From positions 1-64,000 of the forward strand of contig DAHVAJ010000026.1 of assembly GCA_027314705.1 (NCBI GenBank): 64,000 nt of DNA, read 5' to 3'. A program made the position numbers and the translations under genes. The notes below the pieces were generated by a model. It did no database searches and was not told the DNA's origin. It worked only from the letters and a program-made list of their open reading frames with translations. Shown here piece by piece: positions 1-8,775 of the stretch. Within the stretch, counting starts at the first letter, position 1. Each line of letters opens with the position of its first letter. The stretch comes from Acidimicrobiaceae bacterium. GTDB taxonomy: Bacteria; Actinomycetota; Acidimicrobiia; Acidimicrobiales; RAAP-2.

Positions 1-131
1 GCCCCCGGCAGGCATGAGCAGTCCGGCCGGCTGCGGTCACGCGGCACCGTCCGCCGGAGCTTCCCGGGAGGAAGACCCAGGCCGGTCGTGTCGCCCTCGG
101 CGTGCACGCCCCCAGCGAACAGGAGCACCAG

Positions 132-1256
132 ATGAAGGCTCGCAGTTGGGCAGGGAACGCTGTCCGCTTCACCCTCCAGACCACCCTTGCGGCCGGCCTG
201 GTGGTCGCCCTGCTGGCGGGCCGGGGCCAGACGGCGAGCGCACCGGCCCGAGGGCCCGGTGGAGGGGCGACCCACGCAGCGGCGTTGACAGCACTCCTCC
301 GATCGGCCACCCGGGAGGCTGCGGTCCCCGGCGGTGGCGGCTACTGGCTGGTGGCGGCTGACGGCGGTGTGTTCACCTTCGGGAGCGCCCAGTACTACGG
401 CTCGATGGGGGGCAAACACCTCAACTCACCGATCACCGGCATCGTCCCGACCGCCGACGGCAAGGGCTACTGGCTGGTGGCAAAGGACGGGGGTGTGTTC
501 AGCTTCGGAGACGCCACATTCTGGGGATCGATGGGGGGCAGCCCGTTGCTTGCGCCCGTCGTGGGCATGGCGTCGTCGGCGCTGAGCGGCACCGCGGGAG
601 CCCAGCTGCTCAACGGTGTGGGCGCCCCGGCCACCTCTGTGGGCAGCGACGGCGACTTCTACCTCGACACCCGGGCCATGGTCCTCTACGGCCCGAAGGC
701 GTCCGGTGCCTGGCCCACCCCCGGGGTCGACCTGAACGGTCCGGCCGGACTGCAGGGCCCCGCCGGGCCGCAGGGTATCCAAGGTCCGCAGGGAGCGGCC
801 GGGTCGCAGGGCCAGCAGGGCCCCGCCGGGCCGCAGGGACCGGCCGGGGTGAGCAGGTACGCCTACTTCTACACCACGTTGCCCCAGCCCATGCTGCCGC
901 TCCTGGGCACGGTCCTCTTCCAGTCGGGACCGTCCTCCGGAGGCTTCGTCAACATCGGGCCCGCCGGGGTCATCGTCCAGAACAGCGGGACGTACCTGAT
1001 CACCTACTCCACGCTCAGCCTGCCGAACGCAGGCGGCACCACCATCGAACTCGTGGTCAACAACGTCGCTGATCCGTCCTCGGTGTTCACGTCGACCGAC
1101 GCCAGCGGCGGTGCGGTGGAGGCCACGAACGGTCAGGCGGTCGTCACGCTCACCGCCGGTGACCTCGTGACCCTCGCGGGGCCGGCTCCCGTGGAATTGA
1201 GCGCCACGGCGAACAACTCGATCGACGCCTCACTCACCTTCCTGCAGGTCGGCTGA
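132..1256 (+). CDS. Secreted collagen-like protein with GYWLV repeats
   Basis: This is a 374-aa exported protein, probably at the cell surface. The ATG at 132 has AGGAG 6 nt upstream; an in-frame ATG at 102 has no such site. Residues 1-40 form a signal peptide with a long hydrophobic stretch. Two GYWLVA...GGVF(T/S)FG repeats follow (about residues 70 and 112), a repeat common in secreted actinobacterial proteins, likely a propeller-type fold. Residues 203-238 are twelve perfect Gly-X-Y triplets, as in bacterial collagen-like proteins. The last 130 residues are beta-rich and resemble the C1q/TNF-like trimerisation domains that follow such collagens (BclA type). The pairing of GYWLV repeats with collagen triplets is unusual. 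The ligand is unknown. Confidence 0.85.
   Translation: MKARSWAGNAVRFTLQTTLAAGLVVALLAGRGQTASAPARGPGGGATHAAALTALLRSATREAAVPGGGGYWLVAADGGVFTFGSAQYYGSMGGKHLNSPITGIVPTADGKGYWLVAKDGGVFSFGDATFWGSMGGSPLLAPVVGMASSALSGTAGAQLLNGVGAPATSVGSDGDFYLDTRAMVLYGPKASGAWPTPGVDLNGPAGLQGPAGPQGIQGPQGAAGSQGQQGPAGPQGPAGVSRYAYFYTTLPQPMLPLLGTVLFQSGPSSGGFVNIGPAGVIVQNSGTYLITYSTLSLPNAGGTTIELVVNNVADPSSVFTSTDASGGAVEATNGQAVVTLTAGDLVTLAGPAPVELSATANNSIDASLTFLQVG
738..845 (+). repeat. Collagen-like Gly-X-Y coding repeat (12 triplets)
   Basis: Twelve uninterrupted Gly-X-Y triplets are encoded here ([12 protein letters not shown] and similar). A GC-rich block encoding GPAGPQG recurs at about 755 and 818, so the tract could change length by slippage or recombination. 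Confidence 0.8.
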
Positions 1257-1887
1257 CAGCGCCTGGAGTCCGACGGGGTCCTGACGCGGGGAATCACCAG
1301 GGGGGATTCCGGAGGCGGGGAGGAACACGTGGACGACCACGAGACCGGCCCCTGTGTCGTGCTCGGGGAACGGGGGTGTCGGCAGCATCGCTTCCCGCCC
1401 GGCTGCCCGGGCTGGCGAGATGCCGGTTCGACGGGCGATTGACCCACGGTGCGGGCGGCGAAGCCTCGGTGCGCATGATCGTCACGAGCGCCCGTGGTGC
1501 GTACCGGGTGCTGGGGAGGATCTCCGCCGGGAATTCGTGGGTCCGGGTGGCTCGAACCACCGGCGGCCGGCGGCCTGAGCTCCCCGGCGGGACGGGCCGG
1601 CGGAGTGCGGGGTCACGCTCGCTCGCACCGCAGGAGGGGGACAAGGGCGGGAGAACGGGTCCTTCCGGTCCCTCTCGCCCTGACCCGGGCCGGCGGCGAC
1701 GCCGCGTCGGGGCCGAGTTCGGAGGGGACCTGACGCCGGGCGACGGGGAGCGGCGGGCGGGGCTGCAGCCCCCCGCCGCAGGCGCGTCCGGCGTGAGCCG
1801 GCTCGTGACCTGGGTCCGGCGGACCTGACCGCTATCCGAGTTCGGGAGGGTCAGCCGGCCACCATTGCCGGGTTCGTCGCCGGCCAG
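1257..1887. other. Intergenic gap between convergent genes
   Basis: No gene is supported in these 631 bases; the open frames present lack start signals and recognisable protein character. A short inverted repeat (GGAATC 1290-1295 / GATTCC 1305-1310) lies 33 nt after the stop of the upstream gene and could be a weak terminator. Confidence 0.5.
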
Positions 1888-3309
1888 TCATCCACCGCCC
1901 GCCGCCGGTCGTCGGCTGGCGAAGACGATCGGCAACGTGATCAGCAGGATCGCGGCGATCAAGACGACGCCGCCCACTGTGAGGACGGCGGCGTCGATCC
2001 ATCCCAGCGCCGGGACGGTGGCACCCGCGTCCGCCGTGATCGCTACACCGCGGGAACCGTCAGGCCGCATCGCCACGACGATCCACTCGCCCCCGCTCGG
2101 CTTCCATCGGATCGACTGGGTCCCGACTCCGGAGGCGGAGCGCAGCCAGATCGGCAAGGCCGTCGGCGGCAGTGCGGGTGCCGAGCCCGAGTACCGGCGG
2201 TAGGTCGTCACGTCACCGATCCAGGACGTGATGGCTACATGGTTCACTCCGCTCAGGTAACGATCGACGGCGTCGCGGCGGCCGACTCCGACGAACACCG
2301 GCGATGTCGGGTCCCCGGCGGTGACGCGAATCCGCACCGTGCCCAGCAGCGACGACGGTGCGCTGTCCGTCGTGTTCCCCAGATCGATCCGGTCGGTGGT
2401 GATGGCGTAGGTCGACGTGGCGAAGGCCCGGGAAGGTGCCGTGAGGAAGCCGGAGGCGTCGCGCTGGGTGTGGTCGAGCCAGGCGAGGGCACTGCCTCCG
2501 ACGAGCATCCCGATGGAGACCAAGCCGAGCACCGATCCGAGGCACAAGGCGACGATCCTCCCGGCGGTCCATCCAGTCCGCCCGGTCGGCGCGCCGGAAG
2601 CGCCGGCCGGACCGACCTCGGCCGGGGGTGTCGGCAGGTGACCACCGTGCTCGTGTCCTCCCGTGTCGAGACGAAACGGTGGATACCGATCGGTCATGAG
2701 CGCCGCGTAGGCGACGACCCGGATGACCCAACGATTGAGCCCGAGCACGAAATCGAAGACCGGGCGGGGATAGCGGCCGGTGAACAACAGGACGACCGCA
2801 GCGATCAGTACGAGAAGCCCGATCAGGCCACCCGAGCTCCACGTCGCCGTTCGGTTGTTGCCCGACCAGGCCATGGTCGTGCCTCCGGCGAAGATGCCGA
2901 CCAGGAGGTACTGGGGGATGGCCAGCAGCCACCACTTCACCAGGACCAGACCCCGTGAAAGGCGTTCGGGGTGGGCGATGTCGAGGTGGGCGGGGTAGTC
3001 GGCGACGTCCGCGAGCGTGAACGGTGGGTAGCGATCGGTGCCCAGGGCCGCGTAGCCGTAGTACCAGACGCGCCAGGTCCACCGGAGCACGCCCACGTTG
3101 AAATCGAAGAGCGGTGTCGGGTACCGGCCGGTGAACAGAATGGAGAAGAAGGCGATCACGCTCACTGCGAAGAAGGCGATCCACAAGAAGATCAGCACGA
3201 ACAGATGCGGCAGGAGGAGGATCCACTTGACCAGCCACAGCCATCGGCTGAGTGCAGGCTCCAGGGTCGCCTCGAGCCGGACCGGTTCTGTGGCTTGCCT
3301 ACTCGTCAC
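1888..3309 (-). CDS. DUF4389 domain membrane protein (tandem domains)
   Basis: This 473-aa polytopic membrane protein starts at GTG 3309 with GGGAGG 5-6 nt upstream. Two copies of the DUF4389 pattern are visible, each with a pair of hydrophobic segments followed by FTGRYP-x-P-x-FDF and later DRYPPF (first about residues 25-110, second about 125-215). A further membrane segment lies near residue 255. The region after it (about 270-430) looks extracytoplasmic and beta-rich, and a last helix near 445 precedes a basic tail. DUF4389 proteins have no established biochemical role. The gene is transcribed divergently from the glycosidase at 3724. The family call is strong; the function is unknown. 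Confidence 0.85.
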   Translation of the reverse strand: MTSRQATEPVRLEATLEPALSRWLWLVKWILLLPHLFVLIFLWIAFFAVSVIAFFSILFTGRYPTPLFDFNVGVLRWTWRVWYYGYAALGTDRYPPFTLADVADYPAHLDIAHPERLSRGLVLVKWWLLAIPQYLLVGIFAGGTTMAWSGNNRTATWSSGGLIGLLVLIAAVVLLFTGRYPRPVFDFVLGLNRWVIRVVAYAALMTDRYPPFRLDTGGHEHGGHLPTPPAEVGPAGASGAPTGRTGWTAGRIVALCLGSVLGLVSIGMLVGGSALAWLDHTQRDASGFLTAPSRAFATSTYAITTDRIDLGNTTDSAPSSLLGTVRIRVTAGDPTSPVFVGVGRRDAVDRYLSGVNHVAITSWIGDVTTYRRYSGSAPALPPTALPIWLRSASGVGTQSIRWKPSGGEWIVVAMRPDGSRGVAITADAGATVPALGWIDAAVLTVGGVVLIAAILLITLPIVFASRRPAAGGG

Positions 3310-3723
3310 GGTCCTCCCCTCTGGCTGGTGTGCCGTGCGTGATCTCGGTGCGCACGTCGGATGCTCGGAAGGCGGTGTGCCCTGCGATCAGACCCGTCAC
3401 GAAGTTCACGTTCCGCCCGCCCGCATCCGGGTGATCAAGGAATGCCGCCGACGATTCCGTGATGCAATCGTGTCCGTCCGGCGGGGGGGCTCCTAGGGCC
3501 AAACGTCCCAAGCGGGTCGGGGTGGAGCGGGTGTCGTCTCGCGGGCCGGGCCGGACACCGTCCGGGGGATCCCGCCGGAGGTGGGGAACGTGACCGGGTC
3601 GCCGACCGTCGGGTGCACCGGTGCGGTGGGGCCGGTGATCGGCACCCGCATGCCGCTACCCGACCGGTACGGGGAGCGCTTCCGGGGGCGAGGTGTGGAC
3701 GCGGAACTCGGTATCCTCCGGCG
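3310..3723. other. Divergent intergenic region
   Basis: The 414 bases separate the divergent DUF4389 and GH39-like genes and should hold both promoters. No clear -35/-10 pair, operator or small gene was identified. The open frame that extends upstream of the glycosidase start (from 3613) has no protein-like character. Confidence 0.5.
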
Positions 3724-5247
3724 GTGGTCCCATCCTCACCCTCGAAGCCGAGGCCTGACGGCCGGCGCCGGCTTCTCGCCGTGGCCGCGTGCGGCCTCGT
3801 CCTGGCGGCATGCTCGACCTCCACGACGTCAACCTCGACGTCGGTGGCACCCGCATCGGTCCCCAACGTCCTGGCCGGCCCCACCGTCCGCGTCACCAGC
3901 GAGGTGGTGGGCATCGCCCAGCCGAAGCTGGCGGGGCTCGACTGGAACACCGGCCCGTTGTCTGCCATCGCTCCGATGCGGGCCCCGCTGGTGCGGATCG
4001 ATGCGGGGCTCGGGGAGATCAGCCCGCGACCGGGCGTGGTCGCCATGGGCCCGCTGCTCCGGAAGGTCGCGACCATCCGGGCCGACGGCGGCGAGCCCCT
4101 CGTGATCATCGACTACCTGCCCGCCTGGCTGGGTCGGCCGACCGTGGCCGCGTCGTGCACCGGCTGCGATCCGACGCTCGTGGCCCCCCAGGACTGGAAC
4201 GCCTACGACACCCTCGTCCGGACGGTGGTGCGGCGCCTCGCCACCGCGCCCCAACCGGCACGGCAGTTCGAAGTCTGGAACGAGCCCGATCTCACGTTCT
4301 GGAACGACACGACCGCCCGCTTCCTCGAACTGGCCGTCCACACGCATCGGGACGTGGCCACCGTCGCTGCGGAGACGCATCTTGCCCTGCAGGTCGGCGG
4401 ACCGGCGGCGGCCATGTACACCGCCGATCCCACGTTCATCAGGAACTACGTCGCCGCGATCGAACAGGCCGGTCTGCCCCTCGACTTCGTGTCGTTCCAC
4501 TGGTACGCGAACTACCCCTGTCTCGGACCCGATCATCCGGAGAGTGCCGGGGAGCGCAGCCTCTGGGAGAAGCTGAAGTGCAGCAATCCGAAGCTCACCC
4601 CGGCCAGCTACGGGACCCTCATCGCCCGAGTCGAGGCGGCGGTGAAGTCCGCGGTGCCGGCGGGGAGACCCGTGCCCGAGGTCATCCTCGACGAGTGGAA
4701 CATGTCGGCCGGAGGCTACGACGTGCGCCAGGACACGAACGTCGGAGCCGCCTTCACCCTGGCGTCCCTCATCGTGATGGAAGACGCCGGGCTGTCCCGT
4801 GCGTACTACTACCGGGCCGTGAAGGGACAACCTCCGGCCCCGGGTGACTGGGGCGTCGCCACCCAGGCGGGCAGGCACATCCCGGCATGGTCGGTCCTCT
4901 ATGCCTGGGACCACCTGCACGGTGATCGGGTCGGGCTGGTGGGAGCCCCACCTGCCGGCGTGTGGATCCGGGCGGTGCGTTCGGGTGATTCGACCTCTGT
5001 CCTCATCGCCAACTTCGCCGTGCAGGGAGCCACGACCCAGCCGCTGACGCTGCAATTCGACCGGGGGTGTACGCGTGCTGCGACGGTGCGCAGCATCGAC
5101 GCCGCGCATGCCTCGTTCGGTGCGGCAGGGAGCCTGCCGGGCGGAACGGCCGATGGCGGTGCCGAGGTTCCCTCGAGCGGTCGGCTCGGACTGTCCCTTC
5201 GGCCCGACTCCGCAACCCAGGTCACCACGTCCTGCCCGCCCGCGTGA
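3724..5247 (+). CDS. GH39-like glycoside hydrolase lipoprotein
   Basis: This 507-aa exported enzyme probably cleaves glycosidic bonds outside the membrane. From GTG 3724 the N-terminus is basic, then hydrophobic, and ends in a lipobox (LAAC, Cys30) followed by a Ser/Thr linker. A longer open frame reaches 3613 but adds only low-complexity residues. The catalytic module carries the signature of clan A (GH39-type) enzymes: WNEP with candidate acid/base Glu187, and LDEWN with candidate nucleophile Glu324. A beta-sandwich-like C-terminus follows. Known GH39 substrates include xylosides and exopolysaccharides such as Psl; the substrate here cannot be told. No operon partner is evident. Confidence 0.8.
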   Translation: MVPSSPSKPRPDGRRRLLAVAACGLVLAACSTSTTSTSTSVAPASVPNVLAGPTVRVTSEVVGIAQPKLAGLDWNTGPLSAIAPMRAPLVRIDAGLGEISPRPGVVAMGPLLRKVATIRADGGEPLVIIDYLPAWLGRPTVAASCTGCDPTLVAPQDWNAYDTLVRTVVRRLATAPQPARQFEVWNEPDLTFWNDTTARFLELAVHTHRDVATVAAETHLALQVGGPAAAMYTADPTFIRNYVAAIEQAGLPLDFVSFHWYANYPCLGPDHPESAGERSLWEKLKCSNPKLTPASYGTLIARVEAAVKSAVPAGRPVPEVILDEWNMSAGGYDVRQDTNVGAAFTLASLIVMEDAGLSRAYYYRAVKGQPPAPGDWGVATQAGRHIPAWSVLYAWDHLHGDRVGLVGAPPAGVWIRAVRSGDSTSVLIANFAVQGATTQPLTLQFDRGCTRAATVRSIDAAHASFGAAGSLPGGTADGGAEVPSSGRLGLSLRPDSATQVTTSCPPA

Positions 5248-5824
5248 TCGGTCGCGCCACACCGCCAGCGGGTGGCCGGCGAGGCCGGCGCCCCCGGTAT
5301 CCAGGACCGAGGCGCAGCCGCGACCTCCGCACCGGTCAGGATCCGGCGATCGCCGAGCAGGGAGGGCGGACGGAGCGACAGGCTGGTGGTGCCGTTCGTG
5401 GGGTTCCCCCTTGCCGCGGTCGTGGCCGAGCACCAGGACGGGGTGCTCGGGGCTGAAGGAACTCGGCGCGGCTGCACTCTCTGGAGTGCAGTTGGTCGGA
5501 TCGCCGGCCGCCTGGCGGTCCGGTCGAGCCGGGCCGGCCGGTCCACGCCAACCGCGAACGCGACGGTGGTGCTTCGGAACCCTGCTCCCACCGGGGGGTG
5601 CGGCGGGCGTCACCTCTCCGTACGCGGTGAACGGCCTGACCGCCATCGGTACGGTGCCCGTGGGCAGGGCACCGACCGCGACGAGGTGGGCGGGGCGGTC
5701 GCTCTCGGCAGAGGTCGCCGGCCGGCACCACGGGGGAGGTCGGCGTGGTGGAGCGGTGTGGTGGAGGGCCCTCCGGCTGCTGGCAGAGGCGATGGGCCCG
5801 GGCCGTACCGAGCCCACGTGCCAG
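5248..5824. other. Intergenic gap between convergent genes
   Basis: These 577 bases between the GH39-like gene and the convergent hydrolase gene contain no supported gene. The only clear structure is the hairpin at 5472-5491. Several frames are open here only because stop codons are rare in GC-rich DNA. Confidence 0.5.
5472..5491. terminator. Perfect 8-bp hairpin, possible bidirectional terminator
   Basis: CTGCACTC and GAGTGCAG form a perfect 8-bp stem around a TCTG loop, between two convergent genes. There is no U-tract, so termination activity is inferred only from the position. Confidence 0.35.
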
Positions 5825-6700
5825 CTACCGGAGACCACCGGCCAGGTACTCGAGCACCTCGCGCCTGCGGGTGAGCGCGACGAAGTGGCCTCCGTCGGCA
5901 TAGGTGGTGAGGGTGGCTCCGGGGATGCGCCTGGCCAGCTCCCGACCCCAGGCCGCCGGCACGAGTGTGTCGGCCCCGCCCTGGAAGACGCGCACCGGGG
6001 CCGCGACGTCCTCGGGCGCGAACCCCCACGGCGCGCTCATGGCGAGGTACTCGTCGACCCCTCCCCGCGGATCGGCCGCCCCCTCGCCGAGAAGTGTCGG
6101 AAGCCATCGGCCGAGCTCGGTGACTGCCGCCGCCTCTCCCGTCGGCAGGTCCCTCACCGCCCCCTTGAGAAGCACAGCGGGGGCGCGTCGCGCCAGGAGC
6201 CGGGTGAGAGCGAAGTAGCCCCGGACGGCACCCGGCGCGTGCCGGGACAGTCCGATCAGGGTTCGGTCGAGCCGGTTCAGCTCCCGCAACGTCGTCGGGT
6301 CGTCGAGTGGGAGGGCCCCGGCCACCACCGCGCAGCGCACGACCCTCGACCCGAGCGCGACGCACACGGCCAGCGCGTACGGTCCACCCGCCGACCAACC
6401 GGTCACGCACAGCTCCTCGACGCCGAGGTGTTCGAGGAGCGGCACCACGTCGGTCTGCACCCAGGGAAGCAGACCGTGACCGGGGAGCCGGTCGGTCCGG
6501 CCCACGCCGGGCCGGTCGGGCGAGATGACCAGGAGGCCCAGCGACCGGGCGTCTTCATCGGCGGGGCCGAAATCGTGCCCGCTCACGAGCCCGCCGTGGC
6601 AGTGCACGACCGGGCGTCCGCGCCCGTCCCCGTAGAGCGAGTACCCGATCGTCCGCCCGTCGCGGAGCGTGAGCATCTGGTCGCCGGGCACGCCGGTCAT
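5825..6700 (-). CDS. Alpha/beta hydrolase
   Basis: This 291-aa protein has the full alpha/beta-hydrolase pattern. HCHGG supplies the oxyanion-hole region and GWSAGG the nucleophile elbow (candidate Ser103). FQGGADTLVP gives the acid and DGGHF near the C-terminus the catalytic His. No signal peptide is seen, so it is cytoplasmic. The start is taken at ATG 6700, where the protein (MTGVPGDQ...) begins just before the first strand; an upstream frame adds 20 unconvincing residues. The substrate is unknown; esterase, lipase-like and epoxide hydrolase activities all fit. It is monocistronic. Confidence 0.85.
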   Translation of the reverse strand: MTGVPGDQMLTLRDGRTIGYSLYGDGRGRPVVHCHGGLVSGHDFGPADEDARSLGLLVISPDRPGVGRTDRLPGHGLLPWVQTDVVPLLEHLGVEELCVTGWSAGGPYALAVCVALGSRVVRCAVVAGALPLDDPTTLRELNRLDRTLIGLSRHAPGAVRGYFALTRLLARRAPAVLLKGAVRDLPTGEAAAVTELGRWLPTLLGEGAADPRGGVDEYLAMSAPWGFAPEDVAAPVRVFQGGADTLVPAAWGRELARRIPGATLTTYADGGHFVALTRRREVLEYLAGGLR

Positions 6701-6944
6701 GCGTGTACCTCGTCGGGCGCGGAGGGTGACCTGGTGGGTCACCCTGGGAACGGGAGGCACCGTAGCCGGACCGAAGGTCCGACGGCCGGGACCACGGGAC
6801 GCACCTCTCCGTGGCGGGCCCGTCGGCAGCGGCCGACGGCGCGGTCCACCCTCGACGGAGGGGTGGACACCGGCTGGATCCGGTCGTCCCGGCCCGACGT
6901 GCCGGGTAGGGCCCCGACCGGAGCCTTCGGTGCCTCTGGAGGTG

Positions 6945-7436
6945 TCAGGTCACCGGCTGCAGCCGGCCGCTCTCCACGTCGTAGACGAAGCCGCGCACCT
7001 TGTCCTTATTCGGGATGAAGGGGCTCGCCTGGATGCGCGCGACCGATTGGCGCACGTCGTCGGCCGGGTCGGCGAACGCCTCCAGCGCGAACGGGGGTCG
7101 GATCCCGGTCTCGGCCGCGATCTGGTCCTTCACTTCGTCGTCCCGGAACGTGAGCATGCCGCAGTCGGTGTGGTGGATGAGGACGATCTCCTCGGTGCCG
7201 AGGAGGCGCTGGGAGATGGTCAGCGACCGCACGGCGTCATCGGTCACCACCCCGCCCGCGTTCCGGATGACGTGGGCGTCACCCTCGGAGAGGCCCAGGA
7301 CGCCGTAGACGTTGAGGCGGGCATCCATGCAGGCCAGCACGGCCACCTTCCTCCCCGGTGGCATGGGGAGGCCTCCCTTGTCGAAGGCCCGGGCGTACTC
7401 CTCGGCGTGCTTCAGCAGGTCGTCCGTGACGGTCAC
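6945..7436 (-). CDS. Beta-class carbonic anhydrase (Rv1284-like)
   Basis: This zinc enzyme interconverts CO2 and bicarbonate in the cytoplasm. GTG 7436 follows GAGGAG by 5 nt and gives 163 aa, the length I recall for Mycobacterium tuberculosis Rv1284. The zinc ligands Cys36, His89 and Cys92 and the Asp38/Arg40 dyad (ACMDAR, HHTDCGML) are all present, as is the family segment VIRNAGGVVTDD. An open frame reaches back to 7511, but the added N-terminus crosses the AT-rich promoter region and is unlikely to be translated. The function call is firm; the physiological role (carboxylation or pH balance) is inferred. Confidence 0.95.
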   Translation of the reverse strand: MTVTDDLLKHAEEYARAFDKGGLPMPPGRKVAVLACMDARLNVYGVLGLSEGDAHVIRNAGGVVTDDAVRSLTISQRLLGTEEIVLIHHTDCGMLTFRDDEVKDQIAAETGIRPPFALEAFADPADDVRQSVARIQASPFIPNKDKVRGFVYDVESGRLQPVT

Positions 7437-7450
7437 CGTGTCTCCTCGTC

Positions 7451-7490
7451 GATAAAGCTGATAAATATGATCAACTAAGTCATGTTTAGT
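7451..7490 (-). promoter_or_regulatory. AT-rich promoter region with inverted repeat, carbonic anhydrase
   Basis: A block strikingly AT-rich for this genome lies just upstream of the carbonic anhydrase start. It contains an inverted repeat, ACTAA (7474-7478) and TTAGT (7486-7490), separated by 7 nt, and TATTTAT-like -10 candidates on the minus strand. A regulator site is plausible but unidentified. Confidence 0.4.
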
Positions 7491-7735
7491 CCCCTGGCGT
7501 CCGGCGGTCAACCCCGGGGCCTCCCTTCCGGCCGGTGCCGCTCGTCCCGGGGGCCGCGGGACGGGACGCGGGGGTCCTCGGGTGACGCCCCGTGGCGGCG
7601 GGCCGGCCGGGACCCATCCACCGGGGTGGTTGCCGAGGCCCCGGGGCAGGAGTTCTGTCCTACGCTACGGCGCCACAGCACGGTCGGATTCCCACGGATC
7701 CGAGCTCCGAGACGATCACGAGGTGACCTGCGTCC

Positions 7736-8599
7736 ATGGCAGTGGTTGCGAACGCCGAGCAGGAGCGGTTCTGGAACGAGGTTGCGGGCCCGGTGTGGGT
7801 GGCCAACGAGGTCGAGCTCGAGGACCACACCCGTCCCTTCGGCGACGCCGCGCTCCGGGTGGCGGATCCGCTCGACGGCGAGGCGGTGCTCGATGTCGGC
7901 TGTGGGTGCGGCTCGACGACATTGGCGCTCGCCCACGCTGTCGGCGGGAGGGGGAGCGTGCTGGGCATCGACCTGAGCGGACCGATGCTCGCCCGGGCGG
8001 AGCAGCGGGCCTCGGCATCGGCGGCCGGGCGGACGGAGTTCCGCCGGCTCGATGCCCAGGTGGCCGATCTCGGCGCCGCCGCCTTCGATCTGGTGTTCAG
8101 CCGCTTCGGGGTGATGTTCTTCGCCGATCCGGCCGCCGGGTTCGCCAACCTGCGCCGAGCCCTCCGTGCGCAGGGGCGTCTGGTCTTCTGCTGCTGGCAG
8201 GGTTCGTCCGCCAACCCGTGGATGTCTCTCGTCAACCGGGCCGCGCTGCAGGAGTTCGACCTGCCCGTACCGCCTCCTGAGGGACCGGGGCCGTTCGCGC
8301 TCGCTGACGCGGCCCGAACGACGGCCCTGCTGCAGTCGGCCGGATTCGGGACGGTGGAGGCGCACTCCGACGCTCGTCAGGTCCACCTGGGTAGGGGGCA
8401 GTCGCTCGAGGACTGGGTGCACGGGCGTCTCCTCATGGGCCCCGCCCGTCAGCCCTACCTCGACGCTCCGCCCGAGCACCAGCGCGAGGTGCTCGCCACC
8501 ATCGCCGGCCAGCTGGTCGGCTTTCTGGCTGATCCCGAGGATCCGGAGGGTGGCCTGATGATGGATGGCGCGGCCTGGGTGGTCCACGCCCGTCCGTGA
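7736..8599 (+). CDS. Class I SAM-dependent methyltransferase
   Basis: The 287-aa protein has a methyltransferase fold of the Methyltransf_11/25 type. Motif I is DVGCGCG (about residues 52-58) and the acidic end of beta-2 is GIDLSGP. A motif IV-like FDLVFSRFGVMFF follows, where UbiE-type enzymes read similarly. The ATG at 7736 has only a weak AGGTG upstream. The C-terminal 90 residues match the variable part of the family, so the substrate (quinone, lipid or small molecule) is not readable. It converges with the helicase gene and has no operon partner. Confidence 0.85.
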   Translation: MAVVANAEQERFWNEVAGPVWVANEVELEDHTRPFGDAALRVADPLDGEAVLDVGCGCGSTTLALAHAVGGRGSVLGIDLSGPMLARAEQRASASAAGRTEFRRLDAQVADLGAAAFDLVFSRFGVMFFADPAAGFANLRRALRAQGRLVFCCWQGSSANPWMSLVNRAALQEFDLPVPPPEGPGPFALADAARTTALLQSAGFGTVEAHSDARQVHLGRGQSLEDWVHGRLLMGPARQPYLDAPPEHQREVLATIAGQLVGFLADPEDPEGGLMMDGAAWVVHARP

Positions 8600-8775
8600 C
8601 CGGGCGCCCGGGCCTGCCGTCGGCTCCCGAGCTGGTCCGCCGTCGGTTCGATCCGGCACTGCTCGGTGCGGACGGGGCGCGGGCCGACGAGGAGCCCGGC
8701 GCGGTCGACCGGTCCTGGCACGCCCACCCGAGATCGGGTTCACACCACCGGTCGACGACGGACGCGACCGTCCAC

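Noticed and set aside
1540-1570. tRNA T-arm-like sequence (GGTTCGAGCC on the minus strand)
   Set aside because: The hairpin has a 6-nt loop rather than 7, and no anticodon or acceptor stem can be found beside it.
3829-5901. A 690-codon minus-strand open frame opposite the GH39-like gene
   Set aside because: Low-complexity, Arg-rich translation with no domain; the plus-strand glycosidase has catalytic motifs and a lipobox.
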